DNA from: Sandaracinaceae bacterium
GTDB taxonomy: Bacteria > Myxococcota_A > Polyangia > Polyangiales > Houyiibacteriaceae
Reading direction: 5' to 3'
DNA length: 64,000 bases
NCBI GenBank assembly: GCA_020633075.1
Contig: JACKEI010000002.1
Span: 1,426,001-1,490,000, forward strand
In this document: in pieces, positions 54,906 through 63,131 of the stretch
Layout of the letters: every line of letters begins with the position of its first letter
Position numbering within the stretch: position 1 is the stretch's first letter
The notes under the pieces: generated by a model
Database searches by the model: none
What the model saw: the letters and a program-made list of their open reading frames with translations, nothing else
What the model was told of the DNA's origin: nothing
Program-made: the position numbers and the translations under genes

Positions 54906-55750
54906 GTTCGGTTCTCCGTGGGGGAGCCAGCGCGCGCGGCGCTGTCCACCAACGCGCGCAGGCCCGAGGCCTCCAGCTCGTAGAGGCTCAGCGCAAGTCG
55001 TCGTACGTCTTCCAAGTGGCCGCGCAGCCACCCTCCCGGCCACAGCCAGCGGCTGAGGTCGGGGGCGTCATCCGTGGCGCTGGGCAGCTTGCCGAGGGCC
55101 TGACGCAGCCCACCGACGAAGGCGCGGTCCAGCTGGCGCAGCGTGTCCTCCACGCGCGCCGTGATGGCCAGGCTCATGGCGGCCTCCAGGGTGGCGTCCA
55201 GCGCCGCGAGCTCGGCCGCTTCGGGGCCCAGCAGGCGCACGCTGGCGCTCAGGTCCTGGCGCAGCCACGCGACCTCGCGGCGCATGAAGGACACCTTCTG
55301 GTGGAAGTGGTCGCGCAGGGGAGCGCCCAGCTCCGCGGCGGCGGCGGCCAAGGCGGCCTTGTCAGCGCCCTTGTCCACCACCTTGCCGAGCAGGCCGTGG
55401 CTGCGCAGCGCCGCCTGCAGCAGCAGGGGGTCCGCCAGCGCCGCCGGGCGCGGGCGCGTCAGCGCGGACATCAGCCGCGCGCGCACCTGCGTCAGCTGTC
55501 GCGCGGTCTCCGCCACGATGGGCGCGCCGGCCTCGCTGAACGCCCCGTCCAGGCGCCCACGCGTCTGCGGCCCGGAGGCGCGGCTCGAGAGCAGGTCGGA
55601 GAGCGCGATGGCACGCGGGACGTCCAGCGCGTTCGCGAGCGTCGTGGCGGGGTTGGGCGGTGGCCCTGCAGGGAGCGGGTCGTCCGCGCGGCTCCTGAGG
55701 CGGCGCAGAACCCCCGAGAGATCCGCTTCCGGTGTGCCCAATGCGAGCAT
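54902..55750 (-). CDS. DUF3348 protein, first gene of MotA/MotB-like cluster
   Basis: A 282-residue soluble helical protein matching the DUF3348 family by context and general features (ADPLLLQAALRSHGLLGKV; FMRREVAWLRQDLSASVRLLG). No membrane segment, no catalytic motif. ATG at 55750 chosen; an upstream frame runs into the divergent kinase gene and is a shadow. Its stop overlaps the start of the MotA-like gene by 4 nt, so all four genes of the cluster are translationally coupled. Probably a cytoplasmic adaptor or cap of the complex. Confidence 0.7.
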   Translation of the reverse strand: MLALGTPEADLSGVLRRLRSRADDPLPAGPPPNPATTLANALDVPRAIALSDLLSSRASGPQTRGRLDGAFSEAGAPIVAETARQLTQVRARLMSALTRPRPAALADPLLLQAALRSHGLLGKVVDKGADKAALAAAAAELGAPLRDHFHQKVSFMRREVAWLRQDLSASVRLLGPEAAELAALDATLEAAMSLAITARVEDTLRQLDRAFVGGLRQALGKLPSATDDAPDLSRWLWPGGWLRGHLEDVRRLALSLYELEASGLRALVDSAARAGSPTENRT

Positions 55751-55909
55751 CGTAGACTGGACGCGGGTGTTACTCAGGCGGGTCCCCGCCGGCAAGAGGG
55801 AAAGCCCCCACCCGCTGAGAGCCCCTCTGACCGCAAAGCGGCGGTCTTGGGGCAAGGGCTCGAAATCAATCGGAAATGGTTCCGAGCCGCCTATCCTACG
55901 CTGGGGACA

Positions 55910-55935
55910 GCAGATCGCGCCGGCCCGCGATCTGC
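55910..55935. promoter_or_regulatory. Palindrome in the divergent promoter region
   Basis: GCAGATCGCG-ccggcc-CGCGATCTGC, perfect 10-bp arms with 6-bp spacer, 54 bp before the kinase ATG and 160 bp before the DUF3348 ATG. It could be an operator controlling one or both divergent units, or a leader hairpin. Confidence 0.5.
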
Positions 55936-55988
55936 CGGGCCGAGGGCGATCGCCTTCGGGCCTGTGCCGGGGTACCCTCGGGCTCTTC

Positions 55989-57941
55989 ATGGCCGACCCG
56001 GACAGCACCTTGGACGGAAGCAGCGCCGCTCCCGAGCGCAATGTAGACGCGTTCCTGCACACGCTGGAGATGACCGAGGACGCGACGCTGGTCCGGGCGC
56101 CCCTCTCGACCATCGAGCCCAAGCGCCCCGACACGGACGCTGCCCGCAAGGCCGGCGCGCTGCTGGCCGCGGAGCCTCGCTCCACCCGTGTGCGCATCGA
56201 GCAGCTGCTGGGTGAGGGCGGCATGGGCGTGGTCTACCTCGCCGAGCAGGAGTCGCTGGGACGCAAGGTGGCCGTCAAGCAGGTGCGCGCGGACGCCCGC
56301 TCGCCCACGTCCATCACGCGCCTCCTGCAAGAGGCCTGGGTCATCGGGCAGCTCGAGCACCCGAACATCCTCCCGGTCTACGACATCGCCGCGTCGGACG
56401 ACGGGGACCCGCTGATCGTGCTCAAGCGCATCGAGGGGGTCGAGTGGGGCCAGCTCATGCACGACGGGCCCACCGTGCAGCGACGCTTTCGTGCCCCTGA
56501 CCTGCTCGAGTGGAACCTGGACGTGATGGCGCGCGTCTGTGACGCCGTGCACTTCGCGCACTCGCGCGGCTTCATCCACCGGGACATCAAGCCCGAGAAC
56601 GTCCTCATCGGGGAGCTGGGCGAGGTCTACCTCGCGGACTGGGGCATCGCCGTGTCTACCCGGGACGACCAGCGCATCGTGCCACACGCGCGGGACGCCA
56701 AGGACATCGCCGGCACGCCCGCCTACATGGCCCCCGAGATGCTGGGCGGCGAGGTGTCGCGCATCAGCGAGAAGACCGACGTCTACCTGCTGGGGGGCGT
56801 GCTGTTCGAGCTGCTGGGTGGGCACCCGCCGCACCAGGGCAAGGACCTGCGCGAGATGATCACCAGCATCCTGATGGACGTGCGCGAGCTACCCGACACC
56901 GTGCCCGCCGCGCTGCGTGCGATCACGGCGCGTGCGCTGGCGGTGGACCCGGACGCGCGCTTCGAGAGTCCGCTGCAGCTGCGCTTGGCGCTGGAGGGCT
57001 ACCTGCGCCACCGGGGGTCGGAGCGCATCGCGGCGCGCGCCCTCGAGCGGCTGGCCGAGCTCGAGGTCTGCCTCGGCAGCGCGCAGGCGGCTCCCGAGGA
57101 CGCCCAGCAGCTCCATGGGCTGGTCTCCGAGTGCCGTTTTGGCTTCCGCGAGGCGCTCGCCCAGTGGCCCGAGAACAACGCAGCCCGCGCGGGGCTACAG
57201 CGCACCCTCGAGCTGGTGGTCGCGCACGCGGCGCGCAACGGTGACCCCAAGGCGGCGCGCGCGTACCTCTCGGAGCTCGACTCGCCGGGCGCGGAGCTGG
57301 TCGCGCTGGTGGCGGCCGCCGAGGCGGAGCTCGCGGAGCGGGAAGGGCGCCTCGCGGAGCTCGAGAAGCACCACGACCTCCGCACGGGGATGCGCACGCG
57401 CACGCTCTTCGCGGCCATCCTCGGCGGCCTGTGGACGGCCGCACCCATCCTCGGCGGCGCGATCGTGGCGCCGGCGGTGGGCTACGACATGAACTCCTAC
57501 ACGCCGCTCTACGTGGTCCCCACCGGCTGTCTCTTCCTGGTGCTGGGGCTCGGCTACTGGGCGCGCGAGTCCATGACCGCGACGCCGCTCAACCTGCGCT
57601 TCTTTCTGTCCATCGTGGCGCTGCTCGTGCTGCAGCCCGGCCTTCTGTACATCGCCCAGTCCAACGGCCTGCCGCTGTCCGTCACGTTCTCGCTGCTCTT
57701 CGCGTACTGGACGTCGCTGTCGTGCATGGCGGCCATCACGATGCACGCGCACCTCTCTCCCATGGTGGTGGGCTACGGCGTGGCGACCGCGCTGTCGCTG
57801 CACTACCCGGATCACGACCTGTGGATCATGAGCGGCGGCAACTTCGTGTTCATGCTGACGCTGCTCTACATGGGGCTGCCGGTGCTGCGTGAAGATCACG
57901 AGCGGCGCGCGCAGCAGCGGCGTGCCACAACGGGCTCATGA
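55989..57941 (+). CDS. Membrane Ser/Thr protein kinase
   Basis: A 650-residue Hanks-type kinase. The kinase domain (about 67-345) has GEGGMGVVY, Lys97 (VAVK), HRDIKPEN (Asp199), a DWG in place of DFG (217-219) and GTPAYMAPEM, so it is probably active. A helical region with TPR-like content (about 350-460) precedes five or six hydrophobic segments in the last 190 residues, so the C-terminus is a multi-pass membrane domain rather than the usual single anchor. It is divergent from the motor-like cluster and overlaps the amidohydrolase gene by 4 nt. Confidence 0.9.
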   Translation: MADPDSTLDGSSAAPERNVDAFLHTLEMTEDATLVRAPLSTIEPKRPDTDAARKAGALLAAEPRSTRVRIEQLLGEGGMGVVYLAEQESLGRKVAVKQVRADARSPTSITRLLQEAWVIGQLEHPNILPVYDIAASDDGDPLIVLKRIEGVEWGQLMHDGPTVQRRFRAPDLLEWNLDVMARVCDAVHFAHSRGFIHRDIKPENVLIGELGEVYLADWGIAVSTRDDQRIVPHARDAKDIAGTPAYMAPEMLGGEVSRISEKTDVYLLGGVLFELLGGHPPHQGKDLREMITSILMDVRELPDTVPAALRAITARALAVDPDARFESPLQLRLALEGYLRHRGSERIAARALERLAELEVCLGSAQAAPEDAQQLHGLVSECRFGFREALAQWPENNAARAGLQRTLELVVAHAARNGDPKAARAYLSELDSPGAELVALVAAAEAELAEREGRLAELEKHHDLRTGMRTRTLFAAILGGLWTAAPILGGAIVAPAVGYDMNSYTPLYVVPTGCLFLVLGLGYWARESMTATPLNLRFFLSIVALLVLQPGLLYIAQSNGLPLSVTFSLLFAYWTSLSCMAAITMHAHLSPMVVGYGVATALSLHYPDHDLWIMSGGNFVFMLTLLYMGLPVLREDHERRAQQRRATTGS

Positions 57942-58843
57942 CGGCGCCGCCCCCCAACGCCCCGGTCATCGACCTGATGCTCGGCATCCCGAGCCTGCAT
58001 CAGAAGGAGGCGTACGACTTCATGCGGCCGCTCTTCCGGGACCAAGAGAGCTTGCGCTCGTTCGAGTTCCCGGCCGAGTACATGTTCAAGGACTACCCGC
58101 GCATCGGGCCCCAGGAGGACTACGCGGCCTACACCGTCTCGCTCATGGACGCCGTGGGCATCCGCGCGGCGCTGCTGGGCGTGAGCGCGCGCAACACGGT
58201 CGCCCTGCGCGCGCTGCAGGACTACCCCACGCGCTTCGTGCCGGAGATGATGGTCAGCGCCAACGGCGGCATGGAGGCGGTGCGCGAGCTCGAGCGCATG
58301 GACGACCTGGTCGGGCTCGCGGCGGTGAGCGCGTTCCCCAGCGGCTACTTCCCCCAGGTGCCGCTCGGGGACAAAGCGTTCTTTCCCCTGTACGCGTGCA
58401 TGGTGGAGCGGGGGCTGCCCTTCTTCGTGTGCGTGGGGGTGCCGGGCCCGCGCATCCCCATGGAGCCGCAGCTGGTGGAGCAGCTGGACGAGCTGGCCTG
58501 GTTCTTCCCGGACCTCAAGATCGTGATGCGGCACGGGGCCGAGCCCTGGACCGACCTGGCCGTGAAGCTGATGCTGAAGTACCCGAACCTGTACTACTCC
58601 ACCAGCGCCTTCGCGCCGCGCCACTACCCGCGGGCCATCATCGACTACGCGAACACGCGCGGGGCGGACAAGATCCTCTACGCAGGCTACTTCCCGGCCG
58701 GGCTGACGCTGGACCGCATCTTCGCAGAGCTGCCCAGCGTGCCCTTCGCGGAGCATGTCTGGCCCAAGTTCCTCTACCAGAACGCCTGCCGTGTCCTGCG
58801 TCGCTTGCCCACAGATTTTCCCGTGAGCGGCGACTTGGGGTAA
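57938..58843 (+). CDS. Amidohydrolase-fold protein lacking metal motif
   Basis: A 301-residue protein of the amidohydrolase-2 superfamily by overall pattern (YTVSLMDAVGIRAALLGV; ERGLPFFVCVG; DLKIVMRHGAEPW; YYSTSAFAPRHYPRAI). The N-terminal metal motif DxHxH is replaced by VIDLMLGIPS, and the C-terminal G(S/T)DxP motif by ILYAGYFPAG, so a classical zinc-dependent hydrolase is unlikely. A decarboxylase or binding role, or a metal-free reaction, is possible. It starts in the stop of the membrane kinase gene, an unexpected partner. Confidence 0.7.
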   Translation: MTAPPPNAPVIDLMLGIPSLHQKEAYDFMRPLFRDQESLRSFEFPAEYMFKDYPRIGPQEDYAAYTVSLMDAVGIRAALLGVSARNTVALRALQDYPTRFVPEMMVSANGGMEAVRELERMDDLVGLAAVSAFPSGYFPQVPLGDKAFFPLYACMVERGLPFFVCVGVPGPRIPMEPQLVEQLDELAWFFPDLKIVMRHGAEPWTDLAVKLMLKYPNLYYSTSAFAPRHYPRAIIDYANTRGADKILYAGYFPAGLTLDRIFAELPSVPFAEHVWPKFLYQNACRVLRRLPTDFPVSGDLG

Positions 58844-58870
58844 AGAGGCATTCCCACACGGAGTGATGAC

Positions 58871-59635
58871 ATGAACTTGAACGAGACAGTGGCGTTGGTG
58901 ACCGGCGGGGCCTCGGGCCTGGGTGAAGCGACCGCGCGGCGCTTCGTCGCGGCGGGCGCCAAGGTGGTCGTCGTCGACCTCAACGACGAGCGAGGCAACG
59001 CCCTCGCCAGCGAGCTCGCAGGTAGCGTGACCTACGTGAAGGCGAACGTGGCCGACCCGGACGACATGGCGCGCGCCATCGCCGCCGCCGAGGCGCTCGG
59101 GCCCCTGCGCGTCTCGGTCAGCTGCGCGGGTATCGGCGTCGCCATGAAGACCGTCGGAAGGGACGGCGAAGCGCACGACCTCGCGGCCTTCCAGAAGGTC
59201 ATCACGGTCAACCTGGTGGGCACGTTCAACGTGCTGCGCCTCGCGTCCGCCTCCATGTGCAAGAACGAGCCCGTTGGCGAAGAGAGGGGCGTGGTCATCA
59301 ACACCGCGTCCATCGCGGCCTACGACGGGCAGATCGGGCAGATTGCCTACGCGGCGTCCAAGGGCGGGGTGGTCGGGCTGACGCTGCCGGCGGCCCGGGA
59401 TCTGTCCAAGAACGGGGTGCGGGTCATGACCATCGCGCCGGGCCTCTTCAAGACGCCCTTGCTCATGGGTCTCCCGGAGCCAGCGTTGGCCTCACTGGGC
59501 GCGAGCGTGCCCAACCCCAGCCGCCTCGGGGATCCTTCGGAGTACGCGCAGCTCGCGCAGCAGATCGTGGAGAACCCTTACTTGAACGGCGAGGTCATTC
59601 GCATCGACGCCGCTCTCCGGATGGCCCCGCGATGA
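58871..59635 (+). CDS. SDR dehydrogenase, 3-hydroxyacyl-CoA dehydrogenase type II-like
   Basis: A 254-residue short-chain dehydrogenase. The NAD motif TGGASGLG (11-18), the Asp for NAD preference in VVVVDLND, and the catalytic Ser147-Tyr160-Lys164 set are intact. INTASIAAYDGQIGQIAYAASK and APGLFKTPLL resemble human HSD17B10 and bacterial homologues that oxidise 3-hydroxyacyl-CoA or 2-methyl-3-hydroxybutyryl-CoA. Start preceded by GGAG. First of three genes coupled by 4-nt overlaps (SDR, lipoprotein, MATE). Confidence 0.92.
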   Translation: MNLNETVALVTGGASGLGEATARRFVAAGAKVVVVDLNDERGNALASELAGSVTYVKANVADPDDMARAIAAAEALGPLRVSVSCAGIGVAMKTVGRDGEAHDLAAFQKVITVNLVGTFNVLRLASASMCKNEPVGEERGVVINTASIAAYDGQIGQIAYAASKGGVVGLTLPAARDLSKNGVRVMTIAPGLFKTPLLMGLPEPALASLGASVPNPSRLGDPSEYAQLAQQIVENPYLNGEVIRIDAALRMAPR

Positions 59636-60258
59636 ACGCCGCACTGCGCTACACGAGGTTCGCGCTGGTCGCGCTCGGCCTGCTCTCCGTGGGCTGTGGC
59701 AGCAGCGTCCGCAGCAGCCTGCGCGACGCCGACGATGCAGGCTCAGCGCCGCAGGGCTTCACGTTGGTCTACGACGATCACTCGGCCGGCTTCGGTGGCG
59801 AGCGCATCGAGGTGGACGCCGAGGGCAACCTCACGCTGCGGCGCTATCGCCCGGCGCTCGGCGGCGAACCGCAGGTGGCCGAGACCATCAGCGGTGCGCT
59901 CACCTCCGAGCGTCGCCGCGAGCTCGTCGGCTTGCTGGTGGAGATCGAGGCGTGGAGCCAGCGCGACATGCCCGAGACGTCGATCAACGAGGCCAAGGCC
60001 GTGCTGGACCTGCGCGTCGGCAGCAACCGCTCCAGCATCTGGGAGTGGGCGGACGACCTGGACGCCAACCAGCGCCTGCGCCGTGTGGAGCAGCTGCTCA
60101 CGCGCTTCGCGGCGGACCTGGACCCGACCCCCGAGCCGTCCAGCGGCGGCGAGACGCCGACCGAAGAGGGTTCGGACGGGCCGCCTCCGGACGATACCCG
60201 CGCCGTCGAGGGCGTTGCCCCCGTGCGCATCACGGACACCTCGCGACCCCGCCGATGA
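59632..60258 (+). CDS. Lipoprotein of unknown function
   Basis: A 208-residue exported lipoprotein; the signal ends in LLSVGC (Cys22). The mature part has a beta-rich middle (FTLVYDDHSAGFGGERIEV, NLTLRRYRP) and helical stretch (SERRRELVGLLVEIEAW), then a Pro/Glu/Asp-rich tail. The pattern resembles small secreted domains that react to leader peptides, but no family is assigned. Overlaps both neighbours by 4 nt. Confidence 0.78.
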   Translation: MNAALRYTRFALVALGLLSVGCGSSVRSSLRDADDAGSAPQGFTLVYDDHSAGFGGERIEVDAEGNLTLRRYRPALGGEPQVAETISGALTSERRRELVGLLVEIEAWSQRDMPETSINEAKAVLDLRVGSNRSSIWEWADDLDANQRLRRVEQLLTRFAADLDPTPEPSSGGETPTEEGSDGPPPDDTRAVEGVAPVRITDTSRPRR

Positions 60259-61604
60259 CCGCAGCCGCGACGACGGCAGGGCTCTCGCCGGCCCGGCGTC
60301 GCCGCATCCTCACCCTGGCCCTGCCCATCATCGGCGGCATGGTCTCGCAGAACGTGCTCAACCTGGTGGACGCCTACATGGTGGGCCACCTGGGGGACGT
60401 GGCGCTCGCGGCCGTGGGCTCGGGGGGCTTCCTCAACTTCGTCACCTCGGCGTTCATCCTGGGCGTGTCGGCTGGCGTGCAGGCCATGGCTGCCCGCCGC
60501 GTGGGGGAGGGGCGCACCCACGAGACGGCGGTGCCTCTGAACGGGGGGCTGATCTTGGCGCTCGGGCTGGCGCTGCCCTGGTCGCTCTTCCTCTACTCCC
60601 AGGCGGAGCTGCTCTACGCGGTGGTCACGGAGGACCCCGCGGTGGTTGCGGAGGGGGTGCCCTACCTGCGCTGGCGCCTGCTGGCCATGGTGCCCCTCGC
60701 CATGAACTTCGCGTTCCGCGGCTTCTGGAACGCCACGGACCGCAGCATGTACTACATGGGCACGCTGGTGGTGATGCACGTCAGCAACATCGCGCTCAAC
60801 GCGGTGTTCATCTTCGGCCTGCTGGGGTCTCCCGCCATGGGCGCGGAGGGGGCGGGCCTGGCGTCGGCCATCTCCACGTTCTTGGGGCTGCTCACCTACA
60901 TTGCGCTCGCGCTGCGCCACGCGCGTCCGGAGGGCTTCCTGCACGGACTCCCCAGCCGCGAGACCCTGGTCACCATGGTGCGCGTCTCCGTGCCCGCGGG
61001 GCTGCAGCAGTTCTTTTTCGCGGCGGGCATGACGGCGTTCGTGGCCATCGTCGGGCGCATCGGGACGCGCGAGCAGGCGGCCACGCACATCCTGATTCAG
61101 CTGCTGCTGGTGGGGGTGCTGCCGGGGCTGGGGTTCGGGCTGGCCGCGGCTTCCCTGGTGGGCCAGGCGCTCGGGCGCCGGGATCCAGAGGACGCGCGCC
61201 GCTGGGGCTGGGAGGTGACGCGGTTGGCGATGGGGGCGGTGTTGGTCGTCTCGTTGCCGGCCGTGATCTGGCCCACCGCCGTCGCGGGCGCGTTCCTGCA
61301 CGAGCCGGCGACGCTGGCGCTCGCGAGCGCGCCGCTGCGCTTGATCGCGTCCACGTTGTTCATGGACACGGTCGGCTCCGTCCTGATGAACTCGCTGGTG
61401 GGCGCAGGGGACACGCGCCGCGTGATGGTCGTCTCCATCGGGCTGCAGTGGGGGTTGTTCCTGCCTGCGGCGTACGTGATCGGGCCGGTGCTGGGCCACG
61501 GCCTGTTCGCCGTGTTCGCCGCGCAGGTGCTGTACCGCTTGCTGCAGAGCGCCGCCTTTGCGTGGCAGTGGCGGCGCGGCGCGTGGCAGCACATCAAGCT
61601 GTGA
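60255..61604 (+). CDS. MATE-family efflux transporter
   Basis: A 449-residue multidrug/toxin exporter with 12 predicted membrane helices, driven by Na+ or H+. Family features include LALPIIGGMVSQNVLNLVDAY, MVGHLGDVALAAV, and the second-half repeats VPAGLQQFFFAAGMTAFVAIVG and MDTVGSVLMNSLVGAGDTR. Length is typical. Third gene of the coupled set starting at the SDR; the substrate could be a product related to the SDR enzyme, but this is speculation. Confidence 0.93.
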   Translation: MTAAATTAGLSPARRRRILTLALPIIGGMVSQNVLNLVDAYMVGHLGDVALAAVGSGGFLNFVTSAFILGVSAGVQAMAARRVGEGRTHETAVPLNGGLILALGLALPWSLFLYSQAELLYAVVTEDPAVVAEGVPYLRWRLLAMVPLAMNFAFRGFWNATDRSMYYMGTLVVMHVSNIALNAVFIFGLLGSPAMGAEGAGLASAISTFLGLLTYIALALRHARPEGFLHGLPSRETLVTMVRVSVPAGLQQFFFAAGMTAFVAIVGRIGTREQAATHILIQLLLVGVLPGLGFGLAAASLVGQALGRRDPEDARRWGWEVTRLAMGAVLVVSLPAVIWPTAVAGAFLHEPATLALASAPLRLIASTLFMDTVGSVLMNSLVGAGDTRRVMVVSIGLQWGLFLPAAYVIGPVLGHGLFAVFAAQVLYRLLQSAAFAWQWRRGAWQHIKL

Positions 61605-61624
61605 GGGGCGACACGCAGCGCGGC

Positions 61625-61642
61625 TGAGCGCCCGCGCGCTCA
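61625..61642. terminator. Hairpin between convergent genes
   Basis: TGAGCGC-CCGC-GCGCTCA (7-bp stem, 4-nt loop) in the 43-bp gap between the MATE stop and the zinc-ribbon gene stop. A probable bidirectional terminator, short but well placed. Confidence 0.4.
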
Positions 61643-61647
61643 CACGC

Positions 61648-62268
61648 TCACTTGGGCAGCCCTTGCGCTGCGACCTCGAGGGCGCGGCGGTCCTCGGGCT
61701 CCAGCAGCACGCGCTCACAGGAGGTGCAGGCCTCCACGCTCACCTCGGTGTGGCCCACCCGCAGCGTCGCTGGGGTCATCGCGCCCAAGCACTGCGGGCA
61801 AGCCATGTTGCTCTCCACGTGCACCCAGCTGCCGCCCGTGGTCTTGGCGGCGCCCAGCGTGTCCCGCGCGCTGCGCACGCCCAGGATCTGAACATGGCAG
61901 AACGGACACTCCTGCCGGTCCGTGGCCACGGTCCGATACGCCGCGCCCATCTCGGCCGGGCGGAGAGGTGTCTCGCAGCGGGGGCAGGCGCCGGGCACGC
62001 CGCTCCCTGCGCGGCGGGTGCGCAGCACGGTGCAGTGGAGCGTCACGTCACCGAAGTCGATGGTGGCGTACGTCTGGACGCTCACCTCGGAGCCCGCTGC
62101 GCGGAGCTTGTAGCCCTGCCCCTGCGCGACCACCTCGAAGCGCCCCACGCTCGGGTGGTGGAAGTCCGCCAGCTCGTCCTCGCGCGGGCGGGCGTACACG
62201 CCGCGCACCAGAGCCTCCAGAAGAAGGTTCCCGTCCGCGGTACCCATCAGGCGCAGTCGAAGAGGCAT
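61648..62268 (-). CDS. Zinc-ribbon protein of unknown function
   Basis: A 206-residue cytoplasmic protein with two to three CxxC zinc ribbons: CPRC (about 95), CPFC (about 121), CPQC (about 157) and CTSC (about 181). The N-terminal part (about 1-85) is a separate beta-rich domain (GRFEVVAQGQGYKLRAAG). The last ribbon with CxxC-x8-EDRRALE resembles the zf-TFIIB-like family seen in protein-quality or DNA-binding adaptors. ATG at 62268 (MPLRLRLMG) preferred to 62283. Convergent with the MATE gene. Confidence 0.75.
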   Translation of the reverse strand: MPLRLRLMGTADGNLLLEALVRGVYARPREDELADFHHPSVGRFEVVAQGQGYKLRAAGSEVSVQTYATIDFGDVTLHCTVLRTRRAGSGVPGACPRCETPLRPAEMGAAYRTVATDRQECPFCHVQILGVRSARDTLGAAKTTGGSWVHVESNMACPQCLGAMTPATLRVGHTEVSVEACTSCERVLLEPEDRRALEVAAQGLPK

Positions 62269-62341
62269 CCCGTCAGCGTACACCAGCCAGGCTCGGCGCG
62301 AACCGACTAGAACACGCGGGCGGGGCTGCTAAGGTCCCCCC

Positions 62342-62989
62342 GTGCGCAAGGCCATCCCGGGAAAGAAGCTCGCCGTCGGGCTCGTGGTGCTGCTGTTGGC
62401 GACCATCGCGGCGCTGCTCTTCGGGTACCTGAACGGGCGGGTGCTGCGCGGGGAGATCCTGGTGGAGCTCCCCATCCCGAGCGACTCGGGCCCCGCCGAG
62501 CGTCTGCTCATCCGTCGCGGCTTCGACCAGCGCCGGCACCTCTTCATGCTGCGGGAACACGGCGAAGAGGAGGTGTGGCCGGAGCGCCGGGTGCTGTACG
62601 GGCTCCAAGAGGGCACGCAGCCGGTCATCGCGGGAGGCCTCGTGCTGGTGCGCACGCGCCGCTCGAGCGGGCTGCACGAGACGCACGCGTTCAACGTGAG
62701 CGACGGCGTGTTCAAGTGGGCCGGCGCCACGCCTGCGCCCCCCTTCGACGCCACGGGGGGGCCGGGTCCCACCTTCGTCGTCGGCGACGTCGTCACCGAG
62801 GTCTACGTCGGGGATCCCGGCGAGATCATCGGAGTGAACCTGGGCGACGGGGCCGAGCTCTACCGCGCGCAGGTGTCCATCCCAGCGGGTGCGGCCGTCA
62901 CCCTCGAAGGGGAGCGTCTGCGCATCGCCAGCACGCCCCCCCTCTGTTTTTCGCAACGCTCGGGCGTGCCGACCGACTGCGCACCATGA
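62342..62989 (+). CDS. Membrane-anchored protein of unknown function
   Basis: A 215-residue protein from GTG at 62342. An N-terminal helix (about 10-28; LAVGLVVLLLATIAALLFGYL) anchors a beta-rich extracytoplasmic domain (GRVLRGEILVELPIP; LYGLQEGTQPVIAGGLVLVRTRR). The pattern of DGVFKWAGATPAP and GEIIGVNLGDGAELYRAQV has a PQQ/beta-propeller flavour, one or two blades only. Two Cys near the C-terminus. Divergent from the zinc-ribbon gene. Confidence 0.7.
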   Translation: MRKAIPGKKLAVGLVVLLLATIAALLFGYLNGRVLRGEILVELPIPSDSGPAERLLIRRGFDQRRHLFMLREHGEEEVWPERRVLYGLQEGTQPVIAGGLVLVRTRRSSGLHETHAFNVSDGVFKWAGATPAPPFDATGGPGPTFVVGDVVTEVYVGDPGEIIGVNLGDGAELYRAQVSIPAGAAVTLEGERLRIASTPPLCFSQRSGVPTDCAP

Positions 62990-62999
62990 CTCAGCGTCT

Positions 63000-63021
63000 G
63001 GCGTCAGCCTGGGCTGACGCC
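63000..63021 (+). terminator. Hairpin after the membrane-anchored protein gene
   Basis: GGCGTCAGCC-TG-GGCTGACGCC: perfect 10-bp stem with a tight loop, 11 bp past the stop at 62989. No T run. It separates this gene from the ahpC unit. Confidence 0.55.
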
Positions 63022-63131
63022 GCGCACCAAAGCGACCCTTGACAGCGGGGCCCAGACTTCTTCTGATCCCCGTCCCATTCAACCCCTCCTCGTGTGCGAC
63101 CCCGTCGGCCGAGGAAAGAGAGAGAAGAAAC

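Noticed and set aside
50817..55750. Zorya phage-defence system
   Set aside because: The A/B parts look similar in layout, but no ZorC, ZorD helicase-nuclease or ZorE nuclease gene is adjacent, so the name cannot be applied.
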